Origin: Arbacia lixula | Lineage: Eukaryota > Echinodermata > Echinoidea > Arbacioida > Arbaciidae | DNA length: 64,000 nucleotides | NCBI GenBank assembly: GCA_963669155.1 | Contig: OZ022597.1 | Location: forward strand, 6,279,284-6,343,283 | Direction of reading: 5' to 3' | Shown: positions 9,777-19,408 of the stretch, piece by piece | How positions within the stretch are numbered: position 1 is the stretch's first letter | How the letters are laid out: each line of letters begins with the position of its first letter | Notes under the pieces: generated by a model | What the model was told of the DNA's origin: nothing | The model's input: only the letters and a program-made list of their open reading frames with translations | Database searches by the model: none | Position numbers and translations under genes: made by a program

Positions 9777-10122
9777 TTCTTCTTCTTCTTCTTCTTCTTC
9801 TTCTTCTTCTTCTTCTTCTTCTTCTTCTTCTTCTCCTCCTCCTTCTTCTTCTTCTTCTTCTTCTTCTTCTTCTTCTTCTTCTTCTTCCTTTTCTTCTTCT
9901 TCATCATCATCATCTCCTTCTTCTTCTTCTTCTTCTTCTTCTTCTTCTTCCTTTTCTTCTTCTTCCTTTTCTTCTTCTTCATCATCATCATCTCCTTCTT
10001 CTTCTTCTTCTTCTTCTTCTTCTTCTTCTTCTTCTTCTTCTTCTTCTTCTTCTTCTTCTTCTTCTTCTCCTCCTCCTCCTCCCCCTCCCCCTCCTCCCCC
10101 TCCTCCTCCACCTCCTCCTCCT
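9777..10122. repeat. Long TTC tract with internal duplication
   Basis: About 345 bp of TTC with TCC and TCA interruptions. A block CCTTTTCTTCTTCTTCATCA, followed by CATCATCTCC, occurs at 9887 and again at 9965, so a 78 bp segment was duplicated within the tract. The end (10067-10120) changes to CTC/CCT triplets. Poly-serine and poly-phenylalanine frames are artefacts. Confidence 0.97.
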
Positions 10123-10278
10123 GTTTCTTCCTCTGCTTCATTCGTACAGCGCTATCAGTGCCGAGGTGATGCCGTTTGCTGGCCGCATATCCCTCTGGGA
10201 GAACCGCAAGGGGTCGGCATCACTCACCCATGTTCCGATTTGTGTACGCTATCCGCTCCTCGACGACAAGTGGGCTCT

Positions 10279-10369
10279 TTAACTCATTCCCTTCCATATC
10301 CCATACTGCCCTATGGGAACGGTGTGTATTAACAGTACGAAAATGCCTCAGTGCTCCTTAAAGACTTAA
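10279..10369. mobile_element. ~90 bp TTAA palindromic element
   Basis: Starts TTAACTC and ends ACTTAA. The interior has TATGGGAACGGTGTGTATTA and a following AAATGCCTCA, shared with the tandem pair at 41435-41610. This is a sub-type of the family whose best copies are at 40589-40680 and 49896-49986. The flanks (10123-10278 and 10370-10619) are unique. Confidence 0.7.
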
Positions 10370-10689
10370 CACGCATAAGCCTAAGGGTGTGACTCTATTA
10401 CACCATGTACAAACGTGACCCCCGTTCACATCTTATCTAAGCTGCGCCCTGCTGCATCCATATGGTTAGAAACATCGGGTAAAGTGTCACCTTGGGATGG
10501 GCAAACTGAAAACACCAATATCATGAATATGGCCACTTGGGTAATATTTTAACCAATAAATGCTAGCGTTTGTAAAAAAAAAAAAAATCGTGAATTGATT
10601 CTGAAGAATTCGTTTTTAACTAAATGACTTTTTGTGGCACCTCAATGGTTATAGGAATACACGGAAAAGGAGGCGCGCTAACATAAATA

Positions 10690-10785
10690 ATGAAGGCTCT
10701 CGTCTTGCATAGGACTCGAACCAAGGGCCTTGCTCTTCATGCCTTTGAGACACGACCTCTTTACCACATAAAGGACCACGCCTCC
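10690..10785 (-). repeat. tRNA-derived SINE-like fragment
   Basis: On the minus strand a box A match, TGGTAAAGAGG (10756-10766), is followed by a perfect box B, GGTTCGAGTCC (10712-10722), with starts 44 nt apart as in tRNA genes. The acceptor stem does not pair and the T-stem keeps only about three of five pairs, so it is not a functional tRNA. A tRNA-derived SINE head is the best reading. The body would extend toward 10620, but I see no second copy in this window to define its end. Confidence 0.55.
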
Positions 10786-10800
10786 CTAGTTCCCGATTGA

Positions 10801-11562
10801 ATGTTCCTTTCATGTACTTTGTATAACAAGAACTAAATTGTGCCAACATATGGACTCTGTAACTGTTTGTGTACCATTATGAATTTAAATCACAAGAAAC
10901 TAACAGCGCTGACAGTTGTGTAGCACACAAAAGGTTAAGATACATAAGACCTACACACCAAAATACCGATCCAATAACATAAAAAAAAATGTTTGCATGA
11001 ACTATGCTATAAAACGTACTCATGAGAACTCCAAAGTTTGCCCAAGGTTTGCCCTACACATTTAATATGACTGATGTATGCAAACTTTGACTCTCCGAGC
11101 GCCCCTTTATTATGGCAGAGAGCTATTTCCATGCAATTTGAATGAATTAGTCAACAATGTAAACCACTCATATTTCAATAGCTAATTTTCTCTACCTAAT
11201 GTGTACAGTAATTATTGAACAAGATATTGCCGTATTCGGCGTTATATTTCCCAGTTGGGCATACACATTGCAATGTCCGGATTAGTCAGATCCGAGGGCA
11301 CTACGTAACCAATCACTCATGATATTTCGTCGAGGGTAAGAGCTAATTTTCCCTTTAAGATACGATACTCTTCAACTCCTTAGCAATTAAGAACGTGAGT
11401 CATATCGAAATATGGCTCGCTGGGTAGGAACGAGCGAGGCCGTGGCGTCACCGGCCGAACTATAAATCAAAATCACAGATATTTGGTGTTTGGAAGGATT
11501 GCTGATCGAGAGTATCGAGTGGGAATGGAAGAGTGAACAGAGAAAAGAAAGAGGGAGAGAGA

Positions 11563-11565
<3 letters not shown>
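10801..11565. other. Mostly unique DNA with a small shared repeat
   Basis: At 11028-11052 CCAAAGTTTGCCCAAGGTTTG resembles 25327-25352 inside the inverted-repeat element there, so part of this stretch may be an old related copy. No gene seen. Confidence 0.4.

Positions 11566-11604
<39 letters not shown>
11566..11604. repeat. (AG)n microsatellite
   Basis: A pure AG run within a purine-rich stretch (11525-11640). The following 11640-11830 contains decayed CTAT and TATC words. Confidence 0.95.
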
Positions 11605-11607
<3 letters not shown>

Positions 11608-11976
11608 AGAAGAAAGGAGGGCGAAAGAAATGAAGTATGAAACGTATACAATCAATATATTCATAATATGAATCATATCATACGTCTATAAGTCTTTATA
11701 TAACTGTGTTTATCTAGTCCTATATATCTATCTAAGCACCTCCCTTTCGACTCTCTATGTATCTATTTATCTATAAGTCTATCCATTTATCCATCTATCT
11801 TTTTATTGATGCAGAGCAATACTTGAAGGTTGCAATGGCGATGAAAATATAAATGCAAAAGTGCCAAATTTATCATCACGCCTGAGAAGAATGGTTCCAC
11901 CGTAGTCATATGGCCGTACGTTGAGTAATACATTATATTCGTGTGTATTACCGGTGTTTTATTTTTCTTGAATTCT

Positions 11977-12225
11977 TTAACGTACTACATGTGTATTTAT
12001 TTACCAGTAATGTACACAAATATCATAGAGCTGCATTTTATTTGAAACATGGTGTGTGAACTCTTCGTGTGCCGCATGTGTCTTTATTCCCAAGTAATAT
12101 ACACACACACTTTTCATAGAGCAGTAGTATTCTGGCACTTAAAGGGTTAACCCTCATAGTACAAAGCCTTGAATCCTGTACTGAGTTTCCCCACATTGTC
12201 ACGCCACTGGTGATGGGAGAGTTAA
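11977..12225. mobile_element. Three abutting ~90 bp TTAA elements
   Basis: A degenerate copy (11977-12046) is followed by a good copy (12057-12150) with CTCTTCGTGTGCCG on the left and CTGGCACTTAAAGGGTTAA on the right. Directly at the shared TTAA (12147-12150) begins a third, sub-type copy (TTAACCCTCATAGTAC) ending with GAGAGTTAA at about 12225. Neighbouring copies sharing one TTAA suggest repeated insertion at the same kind of target. Confidence 0.65.
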
Positions 12226-12631
12226 GGGGCAAGAGGAGCCGAGAGGTCAACACCCAGAGGATGACCCGCTTCCATCATACATCTACATCTACGTGAGATA
12301 ATCAGGGCGCACGATAATTGCAGGTGAGTCATATAGACCCACGGCCGCCGTGGCCCCGGCTGATTTGAGAACCATGCATGCGAGAGATCCCAGGCACCCT
12401 GCCCCGCCCCTCCCCCTACCCCTGCTTCCCTTCCCCGCTCCCACCTCACCGCTCCCCGCACCTCTCTCCAGCTCATGCAGCTCCGGGCCGCTGGACGTGG
12501 AGCACGAGGTTATGTAACGTAGCTGAAATATATCATCCTTCACAACGATCGAATTCATGTGATTTAATTCACAAATCTTAACTCTGACTTTGCCTAACCA
12601 TGAGCGGCCCTAAGGGATAAGTGTGTATTCC

Positions 12632-12633
<2 letters not shown>
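12226..12633. other. Unique DNA with a C-rich patch
   Basis: A plus-strand C-rich patch at 12385-12490 produces arginine, glycine and proline-rich frames on both strands. I do not regard these as coding. No promoter or splice signals stand out. Confidence 0.45.
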
Positions 12634-12679
<46 letters not shown>

Positions 12680-12702
12680 CTCTCTCTCTATCTATCTAGC
12701 CT
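12634..12702. repeat. (CTAT)n and (CT)n microsatellite
   Basis: About eleven CTAT units run into CT and back to CTAT. Plus frames reading isoleucine-tyrosine-leucine-serine are repeat translations. Confidence 0.96.
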
Positions 12703-13044
12703 ATTTATCTCCGCTGCTGAAGGAAGGCCTCCTAATCATTTTTCCATTTTGTGCCGTTCGTTTCCATGTCCTACTACCATATTCTCTAATATCGTCAATC
12801 CACCTCCTACTTAGCCTGCCTCTTCTTCTGGTGTTAGCTCTAGGGCTCCAGATGGTTAATTTATATGTCCATCTATCATCTTTCCTCCTGGCCAGATGAC
12901 CAGCCCACCTCCATTTCTTCGATTAAATTTCCTGTGCTATGTCCCGTTCTTTGGTTTACTTTCTCAAATCATGGTTTCAAATCGTTGTGTGTATTACTGG
13001 AGCAAAATCACACAGAAAGGGTTATAGACAGGGTAGCCAAAGTC

Positions 13045-13155
13045 AACAGGTCATGACAATCGGCAGGCAACAGCAGTATACCCTAACAGCAACAGTCATA
13101 GCCTCATGGAATAAGTTTGAAGAAAAGTGAAGAACTATCCTACATTCACAATCGT
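13045..13155. repeat. Dispersed ~300 bp repeat, partial copy
   Basis: Shares TCGGCAGG, CAGTATACCCTAAC, CAGTCATAGCCTCA, AAAAGTGAA and CTACATTCACAATCGTAT with the copy at 6365-6685. The CpG-rich 3' half is missing. The stretch before it (12703-13044) is unique and without a gene. Confidence 0.65.
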
Positions 13156-13201
13156 ATGCGATTTGTTATCCTTCAAAGCCCATGACTGCAATGTATAATC
13201 C

Positions 13202-13682
13202 TTAAAGGGAAAATGCACCATGAAACTAAATTGGTATTGTTTATAACAGAACAAATGAATCAACACTTTAGTAAAGGTTTGACGAAAAGTTATTACTTTT
13301 AAAATGCTTAATTTTGTGACGTCACGTCCGAGATGCGCTTCCATAATGTTGTGTGCTGTATACTTCAAAAGATTGCTCTTTTTCTGGTTTTGATGAATGA
13401 TTTTTTTTTAAAAGAGAATCATGTGTGTAAAAACTTGTGTCCATTAATATAATAAACGCGCAGGTAAAATGGAATACAGTGTTGTTGTTTTATTTCGAGA
13501 AAGTTGACATTTTTCAAACACTTAGTAGACAACATATGGGAGAGTAACTCGCATGTATAGCAAAACTTCAAGATTTTTTTTTATCCTTTTACGAATTTTC
13601 CTCAAACCGTCAGTAGTATGTTTATTTCATATTTCTGCATTTATCAAAACCAACTTAACTTCATGGTAGACTTTCCCTTTAA
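13202..13682. mobile_element. ~500 bp TTAA palindromic element, full length
   Basis: Both ends are intact, with TTAA at 13202-13205 followed by AGGG and CCCT followed by TTAA at 13679-13682, the clearest TTAA duplication in the window. The left arm has GTGACGTCACGTCCGAGATG. The right arm has ATATGGGAGAG, but its CRE is mutated to ATGTATAGC. Arms are about 180 bp and the loop about 120 bp. No open frame, so non-autonomous. Confidence 0.9.
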
Positions 13683-13795
13683 ACAATTTATCTATAAATG
13701 TACATGATAAAGGAATATGATGACTCATGGGTCACGAAAAGGATATCCGAATTTTATGGGGGGGGGGGGGTTATCGTAAACTCCTAATAGACATT

Positions 13796-13870
13796 AACGT
13801 TCAATTTCAATTTCAATGTATTTCCACCTTAATAAACACATTATATGCCTGTTGTGTTACAATTGTCGTC
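13796..13870 (-). repeat. Possible 3' end of a non-LTR retroposon
   Basis: On the minus strand the sequence ends in a short repeated tail of GAAATT units after ordinary AT-rich DNA. Several LINE and SINE families end in such short tandem tails. Only the tail supports the call, and no reverse-transcriptase coding sequence is present. Confidence 0.3.
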
Positions 13871-13893
13871 ATGGAACACGCAGGCTTATATGA

Positions 13894-14256
13894 ATGATCA
13901 TATTTCTTATTGAGAAACAAAGGAATCAGTTAACTATACTTGAGTGTGAATACAACCTATCAAACTTTCAACAAAATGATATTACTAACTACAATTATAG
14001 ATATATTAATCCTCTAAAGTGGCGTAAAAGCTGGGCTACGGTGGTGTCGAAGGAGGCGGGAGTCGGGGTAAGGTGGATGTGGGTGTGTGAAAATGGTGAA
14101 AGGTAAGTAGTGGGAGAGGGGCTTGGAGGGAGGGTGACAGATTGGAGCGAGGCCAGTGATCCCGCTGAGGTGGGGTACGGGGCGTTGGGGTGGCTCTGAT
14201 TGCAGGGACCATTCGAGCCGTATTTTGTGTGCACCCAATAAAAGCTAATTGAATGA
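13894..14256 (+). other. Possible two-exon minigene, unassigned
   Basis: An ATG-started frame (13894-14106) stops exactly across a strong donor-like AAAG/GTAAGT (14099-14108). About 100 bp later a TTGCAG acceptor-like site (near 14205) would restore the same frame for about 15 more codons, to a stop just after an AATAAA at about 14237-14242. The putative intron contains a G-quadruplex-type motif (14112-14134). Product unknown and no domain seen. The first half of the frame is AT-rich and the end GC-rich, so chance is quite possible. Confidence 0.12.
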
Positions 14257-14276
14257 ATCACGATTGGTCATCCGTT

Positions 14277-14314
14277 TGGACCGTTGTTGACCGTTATTGA
14301 CCGTTGTTGACCGC
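14277..14314. repeat. 10 bp tandem repeat with MYB-like sites
   Basis: The decamer CCGTTGTTGA (middle copy CCGTTATTGA) repeats about 3.5 times. On the minus strand each unit contains YAACGG, matching the MYB consensus YAACKG, and GGTCAA, resembling a nuclear-receptor half-site, at 10 bp intervals. Confidence 0.85.
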
Positions 14315-15519
14315 TTCTACCTGTATGCATTCGTTTCCGTTACTTATACATCATTCTGTCGTTGTCTGTTTTGTGTTTTGCGCAAGAATGATCAATGAAT
14401 GCAAGTAAAACTTGATTACAAAAATAATACACACCGATAGAGCACTTAACATGGCACAAAATTGCTCGATGCCATAATAGGTGAGCAGGGGACATGTAAT
14501 TATTCATTCAGGTAACTAGACAGTTTGATTGAAAAAAAAACTGTAAGATTGGGTGACGATTGGAGGCGATTGAAGGCATATTCTTAGCCATTCTATCAAA
14601 CGAATCAGGTGACATACGTCCGTTAGATTTACCCGAGCGCCCTGGGATTAACCATTAAGTCAGAAGGAGGTAGCCCTTCGGCTTAAAAATGACACTATGG
14701 ATCGTTATTTTGATTCTTATGTAGGGTTAATAGGATAATTATGAAATAATATCAGAAGAATGAGCTTGGCAAGTATATTCTTTGTCTCAAATCGTCCACT
14801 ATTTTCATTGGATTTGCTTATAATCATATCTAAATTAATCATATCGAGGTTTATGCTCTATGTAAGTCCTGCTTCTCAAGCGTGCTTCTCTGTTGCACCA
14901 TAATCACTTCTTATTTGGTTATACGATTCTGAAAATATTTAAGTTACTCTGAGGTACCATAATACGACTTTGAGGATCTTTTAGGAAAGACATGAAAGAG
15001 GAAACAGAAGCGGAGGAGACCATAAAACCTCTTTAAAAAAACATATCTAATGTTCAGCTTTGCATTACTCCACATGAAATTAACGTTAGTTTAAGATCAC
15101 GATCTGTAGGTATTTCTTTATACTGTCACATAACCGCATCGCGTGCATGCGCAGATTCTCTTGCAATCCCTTGTCTTTTTTTTTTGTTACGTCACTCTTC
15201 TGACAAGCATCACATCTCGGCAATTTCCGCGGAGAGTCAGCGAAGATTGAAAAGCCATCTGGGCGGCTGGGCCCCCGATACACAGTGGTGATCGAGATGA
15301 CATGGGCTGGCGTCATGGAGATATGACGACACATCGCAATATTTCCTCATTTTAATAATTCCTTTCCTTCTCTTTGATGGCAGATTGGAAAGATTTAGGA
15401 GCGATGAAATGTAACGATGAGTCAGAGCTGTGTGTTAGATCTACCATGTCCGAACTGACCGGATGCATGCCGGGAAGATAGCCTATGATCAGAGTGAGTG
15501 ATAAGAAAGTGGATGAGGA
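14315..15519. other. Unique non-coding DNA
   Basis: I see no gene over about 1.2 kb. An 82-codon minus-strand frame at 15086-15334 has balanced composition but no motif I recognise. Confidence 0.5.
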
Positions 15520-15544
15520 AGATAGGGGAAGAGGGAGAGAGAGG

Positions 15545-15575
<31 letters not shown>

Positions 15576-15890
15576 GAAGTGGCAAGAGAAAGGGAGGGAG
15601 AGTTAGAGAAGAAGGAAAGAGAGAGGGGAGAGAAAGCAGGAAGGAAAGGAGAGAAAGAGCGAGAGGAGAAGATGAGGGAGAGAGAGAGGGGGGGGGGGAA
15701 AGAAAGAGAGAGGGGGAGGGAGAAAGGAGGAAGAGGAAGAGAAAATAAAAAGGAAGTGGGATTGAAGGGGAGAGGAAGCGAGAGAGAGAGGGGGGGTGGA
15801 GATGAAGAGAAATAGAGAGTACAAGAAAGGATGGAAGAAATGATCTAGGAAGGAAACTAAGTGGGAAAGAAGAAAAACAAGAAAGAGAGG

Positions 15891-15933
<43 letters not shown>

Positions 15934-15945
15934 AAAAGAAAGAAG
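15520..15945. repeat. Purine-rich AG domain
   Basis: About 425 bp with almost only A and G on the plus strand. It includes AG runs at 15535-15575 and 15893-15929 and G-runs near 15690 and 15791. Glutamate/arginine frames on plus and serine/leucine frames on minus are artefacts. Confidence 0.95.
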
Positions 15946-16597
15946 AGGAAACGAGAGCTGAAGTTTCTATTCAGACGCTCACAGATGAACACAATATAGT
16001 AATGTAAAGTGATGAGGTAAGTGCGTTTAGTGGTGAACGTTTTGTACCCTTTGTACATTATTAAAGACAAATGTGTAAACAAAACAATGCATGAAATAAA
16101 AACAAAATATATAGGTCCAGTTTATGCAAATTAACAGTGTTGTATCAAAGTAATTTTTGTATTTTTTTTTTAATTTTATAATTTCTGTACTTTTTTTCAG
16201 AGTCAGGTACTTAAAAAAGAAATGTCTTCACCTATAGGAAATAGGAGGCGAAGTTCTCGTATATGTTCTTTATTTTTATATCCTTGAGGGGTGACATGGT
16301 TATAAATATTGGCTTTACTTAACGTACATCTAGATTGAATCATGATGTTGCCTAGCCCAAGACAATGTGCACTTTTGGTCCCCATTTCTAGTTTTGGTTT
16401 TAGTAACGACAGTTGCAGATTGTAGATTATCGCTGGCTTGCTCAAAACTTCCTGTCTGGTGTGTCTACACCCCTTTTTTGGGTTCAATCCACCACACAAT
16501 CATATCTTACATGACGTTTAATAAAGTAGGTTATCTCTGTTTGACCCCATGGCACAATTGCGGTGGGCGAGGAAGCGATGAACAAGAAAAGAGTGTA
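15946..16597. other. Unique non-coding DNA
   Basis: Frames of 93-98 codons overlap on opposite strands at 16203-16648. Neither shows a known motif, and the plus one runs into the tandem duplication that follows. No gene called. Confidence 0.4.
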
Positions 16598-16838
16598 GGT
16601 AATTGTCACTTATGCAATTACAACCATTTTATCCAGTGTTCTCGATAGGGTAAACAACCCCCCCCCCCCCCCCTTCTAACTTAATCCATTAGCGGGGTAA
16701 CGGTGAACGACTAGAGGGTATAAATTATCGTGACTTATACAAATACACAACACACGATTTTGACCCGTATTCTCAATAGGGTATCCACCCCCCCCCCCCC
16801 CCTGACTTAACTAATCCATGTACAAAGGATCGGGGGCA
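16598..16838. repeat. Tandem duplication, each copy with a poly-C run
   Basis: Two copies of a ~107-112 bp segment (16598-16704 and 16727-16838) start about 130 bp apart. Both read GTnACTTAT, an ACAC/ACAAC segment, TTCTCnATAGGGTA, a C-run (16658-16673, 16 bases; 16788-16802, 15 bases), then ACTTAA and TAATCCAT. The C-run was probably present before the duplication or is a preferred mutation product. Confidence 0.8.
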
Positions 16839-16871
16839 TGCTCTGAAGTATTATAATGAGAAGTAGGTAAT

Positions 16872-17125
16872 TTGATGGGATAGCTCACCTGAAATTTAGT
16901 TGGTTTCAACAAAAGGAGACATATGACAGAAACATATTAGTGAAGATTTGATAAAAATCCGCCAAAGGATAAGAAAGTTATGATCTTTTAAAGCTTTGAC
17001 ATTGTGACGTCACGTGCTAGGTGTACAATTTTTTTCTCGGAAGTGTGCATTTTGTCAAAAGGGTAGGCATCCTTTTACCTGTGCATTTGGTAAATCATTA
17101 GAAATACGTTTTAAAAATACAGTTT
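16872..17125. mobile_element. ~500 bp TTAA element, rearranged partial copy
   Basis: An arm (GGGATAGCTCACCTGAAA to GTGACGTCACGTGCTAGGTG) is followed by loop sequence in the orientation opposite to the other copies (GTACAATTTTTTT, GTGCATTTT, TTTTACCTGTGCATTT, ATTAGAAATACGTTTT). The CTCCCATATGTTGT segment is missing at the join. The copy is therefore inserted the other way round, with a short deletion and loss of its far arm. Confidence 0.75.
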
Positions 17126-17498
17126 TCAAGTCCTGGTAGTGTGAGGGTTAATACAAATCAGACGGGTTGACGAATGTGTTGAATGATGAATGTGAAATGG
17201 TTGCAAGATGTTCATGTCGTACGATTTGAGAAAAATCACCAACGGACTTGAGTAAAAGCAACACAGGTAACTTTTAGCATGTTCAGTACAGGGGTGTATA
17301 TGATTTAGTTCATATGTCGTTAAAAGTTACACGGTGAGCAACGCCCCGGTCAGCTGCCGTGTGCAGCCGCCTGGCTATCCACACAGTTCCGTTGGATACC
17401 CGCTGATTCTCAAAAAGAATCCGAGCTGGGGAGATTACTTAGCTTAATACTAAATTGGGATTATTTCCATGTTTTTCTTTCCTTCCTTCTATCCATTT
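17126..17498. other. Unique non-coding DNA
   Basis: I see no gene. A modestly GC-richer patch at 17335-17420 has no recognisable element. Confidence 0.45.
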
Positions 17499-17513
17499 AT
17501 CTATCTATCTACC

Positions 17514-17564
<51 letters not shown>

Positions 17565-17590
17565 CTATCCATCTATACATCTATCTATCT
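17499..17590. repeat. (CTAT)n microsatellite
   Basis: About 23 imperfect CTAT units with TTAT, ACCT and CCAT interruptions, the longest CTAT tract in the window. Confidence 0.96.
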
Positions 17591-18351
17591 TTAATAGTAT
17601 GAAAACCAAAATCGGCATAAGTACAATATCCGGCGGGAAAGGTACATGACATATATTAGCAATTGAAAGACAACAACAGGTTAGGAGTCGCACTCGTCAA
17701 CAGTGACCAGGTTATTACAAAAGGATGTAAAAGTAAATCCGTTTCTGAACCAGAGCATGTTAAAACACATATCTGATCCTGGCCGTATGATTATCTTTAT
17801 ATCTATCGGTCTAATCGGTATATATTGATTGTATTTGCTTATCTTTACATTAATGTACTAAGTAAATGAAATCAACTCTTGTTAGACATGCATATTTTAT
17901 GACAGGGCGATTTTTATCTCTAGTCAATGTAATAAGCACAAACTGAATAAAGCAACCGCAGTTTGTTGAAACAGAGCATAAAATGGCGAAGCACATGACT
18001 GCTTTTTATTTAATCTGATATATATAAAACACTATTGCGTTATGCGGTCTTACTAATCAGCTTGTATTGGCTAGAGTCGTACAGTCGCCAGTCCAGCTCT
18101 ATGACTGAGTGTTTTCTGGGGGGTATATCTGTCCTCTGATCTGCTGGTGATGTCACTCTGAATCACCAAGTAGCTGGTCCCTCGGTCCCTTTTCTATCTG
18201 CCCAATCATAGCTCGGCGATATCTCGGCGATATCTACCCCTCCTCTATCGCCACACCCATCCCGTTCTGAATATCTTATATCCTACGCGATATAAACATT
18301 TTCATTTATATCAGATTGGTCTATATCCCAATATAAGTATTTTCCATCCCC

Positions 18352-18353
<2 letters not shown>
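17591..18353. other. Unique DNA with GCGATAT words
   Basis: I see no gene. An 11-mer CTCGGCGATAT is tandemly repeated at about 18212-18233. GCGATAT occurs again near 18286, and TATCGCC near 18247. Function unknown. Confidence 0.4.
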
Positions 18354-18384
<31 letters not shown>

Positions 18385-18437
18385 GTTCTCTCCTACATTC
18401 TCGTTCCTTCTTCTTCTCGCTCCTCCCCCCCCCCCCC
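18354..18437. repeat. (CT)n and poly-C microsatellite
   Basis: A CT run from about 18354, pyrimidine-rich DNA, then C13 at 18425-18437. Confidence 0.95.
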
Positions 18438-18904
18438 TCTCACTTTCTATCTACATTTCTGCCTCCCTCTCGATATCATTTTCCAGGGTTATTTTCTTTC
18501 TTCTGATGGAGGTCTATATCATATTATACATTTGTGAGAGAAAGATATGCAATATAAATGTGTTAACAACAGTTTTTAAAATTCATAATATTAAGAGAGG
18601 GATGTAAAATATGAATACGTAAACTAGTAAAATATTTTTCACCTAGTATACAATAGTTGCGCAAGCTACATCATTTAGCATGATGACTTTCCCAGGCGAT
18701 ATAAATAATATTTAAAGTCGGATAAAGAAGTAGTCCCGAAATTAAGCGAAGATGGCTTCATAAAATATTTCAAACATGTCAGCAGGTATGGAATAGAAAT
18801 GGACTATAAAACCCTAGAATGTAATAAACCAATTTCACCCCTTTTCCTTGCACCTTTGAACTAAAAGTATAGTTTAATCTTTTCCCGTTCTAAACGACCG
18901 TCAC
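18438..18904. other. Unique AT-rich non-coding DNA
   Basis: No gene, long repeat or clear signal seen. Confidence 0.5.
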
Positions 18905-19408
18905 TTAAGGGGAAGTTCAACCTGAAATTATTTTGGTTTCAATAAAAAAAGACAAATGAAAGAAACATATGAGTGAAGGTTTGACGAAAATCGGTCAAAG
19001 GAAAAGAAAGTTATTTGATTTTAAAGTTTTGATTCTGTGACGTCACGTGCGAGGTGCTCTCCCATATGTTGTGTACAAAATAAGTCGATAAATTGTTTTT
19101 TTCTGTTTTTGAAAACGGAATGAGGTTTTTTTCGTACAGGTATGTGTGTAAAAATGTATTTCTGATAATGTATCAAACGCAGAAGTAAGAGGATGCATAT
19201 CTTTGTGAGAAAATGCACATTTTCGAAAAAAAAATTGTACACAACATATGGGAGAGCACCTCGCATGTGACGTCACAAAATTAAAATTTTAGAATCAAAT
19301 AACTTTCTTTTCCTTTGACCGATTTTCGTCAAACCTTCACTCATATGTTTCTTTCATTTGTCTCTTTTTATTGAAACCAAAATAATTTCAGGGTGAACTT
19401 CCCCTTTA
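18905..19408. mobile_element. ~500 bp TTAA palindromic element, best full copy
   Basis: The arms are about 180 bp and very similar over their whole length. The left runs from TTAAGGGGAAGTTCAACCTG to CCATATGTTGTGTAC; the right mirrors it, ending GGGTGAACTTCCCC then TTTA, a one-base change from TTAA. Both arms keep TGACGTCAC. The left CRE core runs into CACGTG (an E-box) within GACGTCACGTGCGAGG; the right has GCATGTGACGTCAC instead. TTAA target duplications are typical of piggyBac and Kolobok DNA transposons. No coding capacity, so non-autonomous. Confidence 0.93.

Noticed and set aside
9720-10332. Frames of 129-202 codons at the long TTC tract
   Set aside because: Translations of the triplet repeat; the non-repeat end after 10120 has no recognisable domain.
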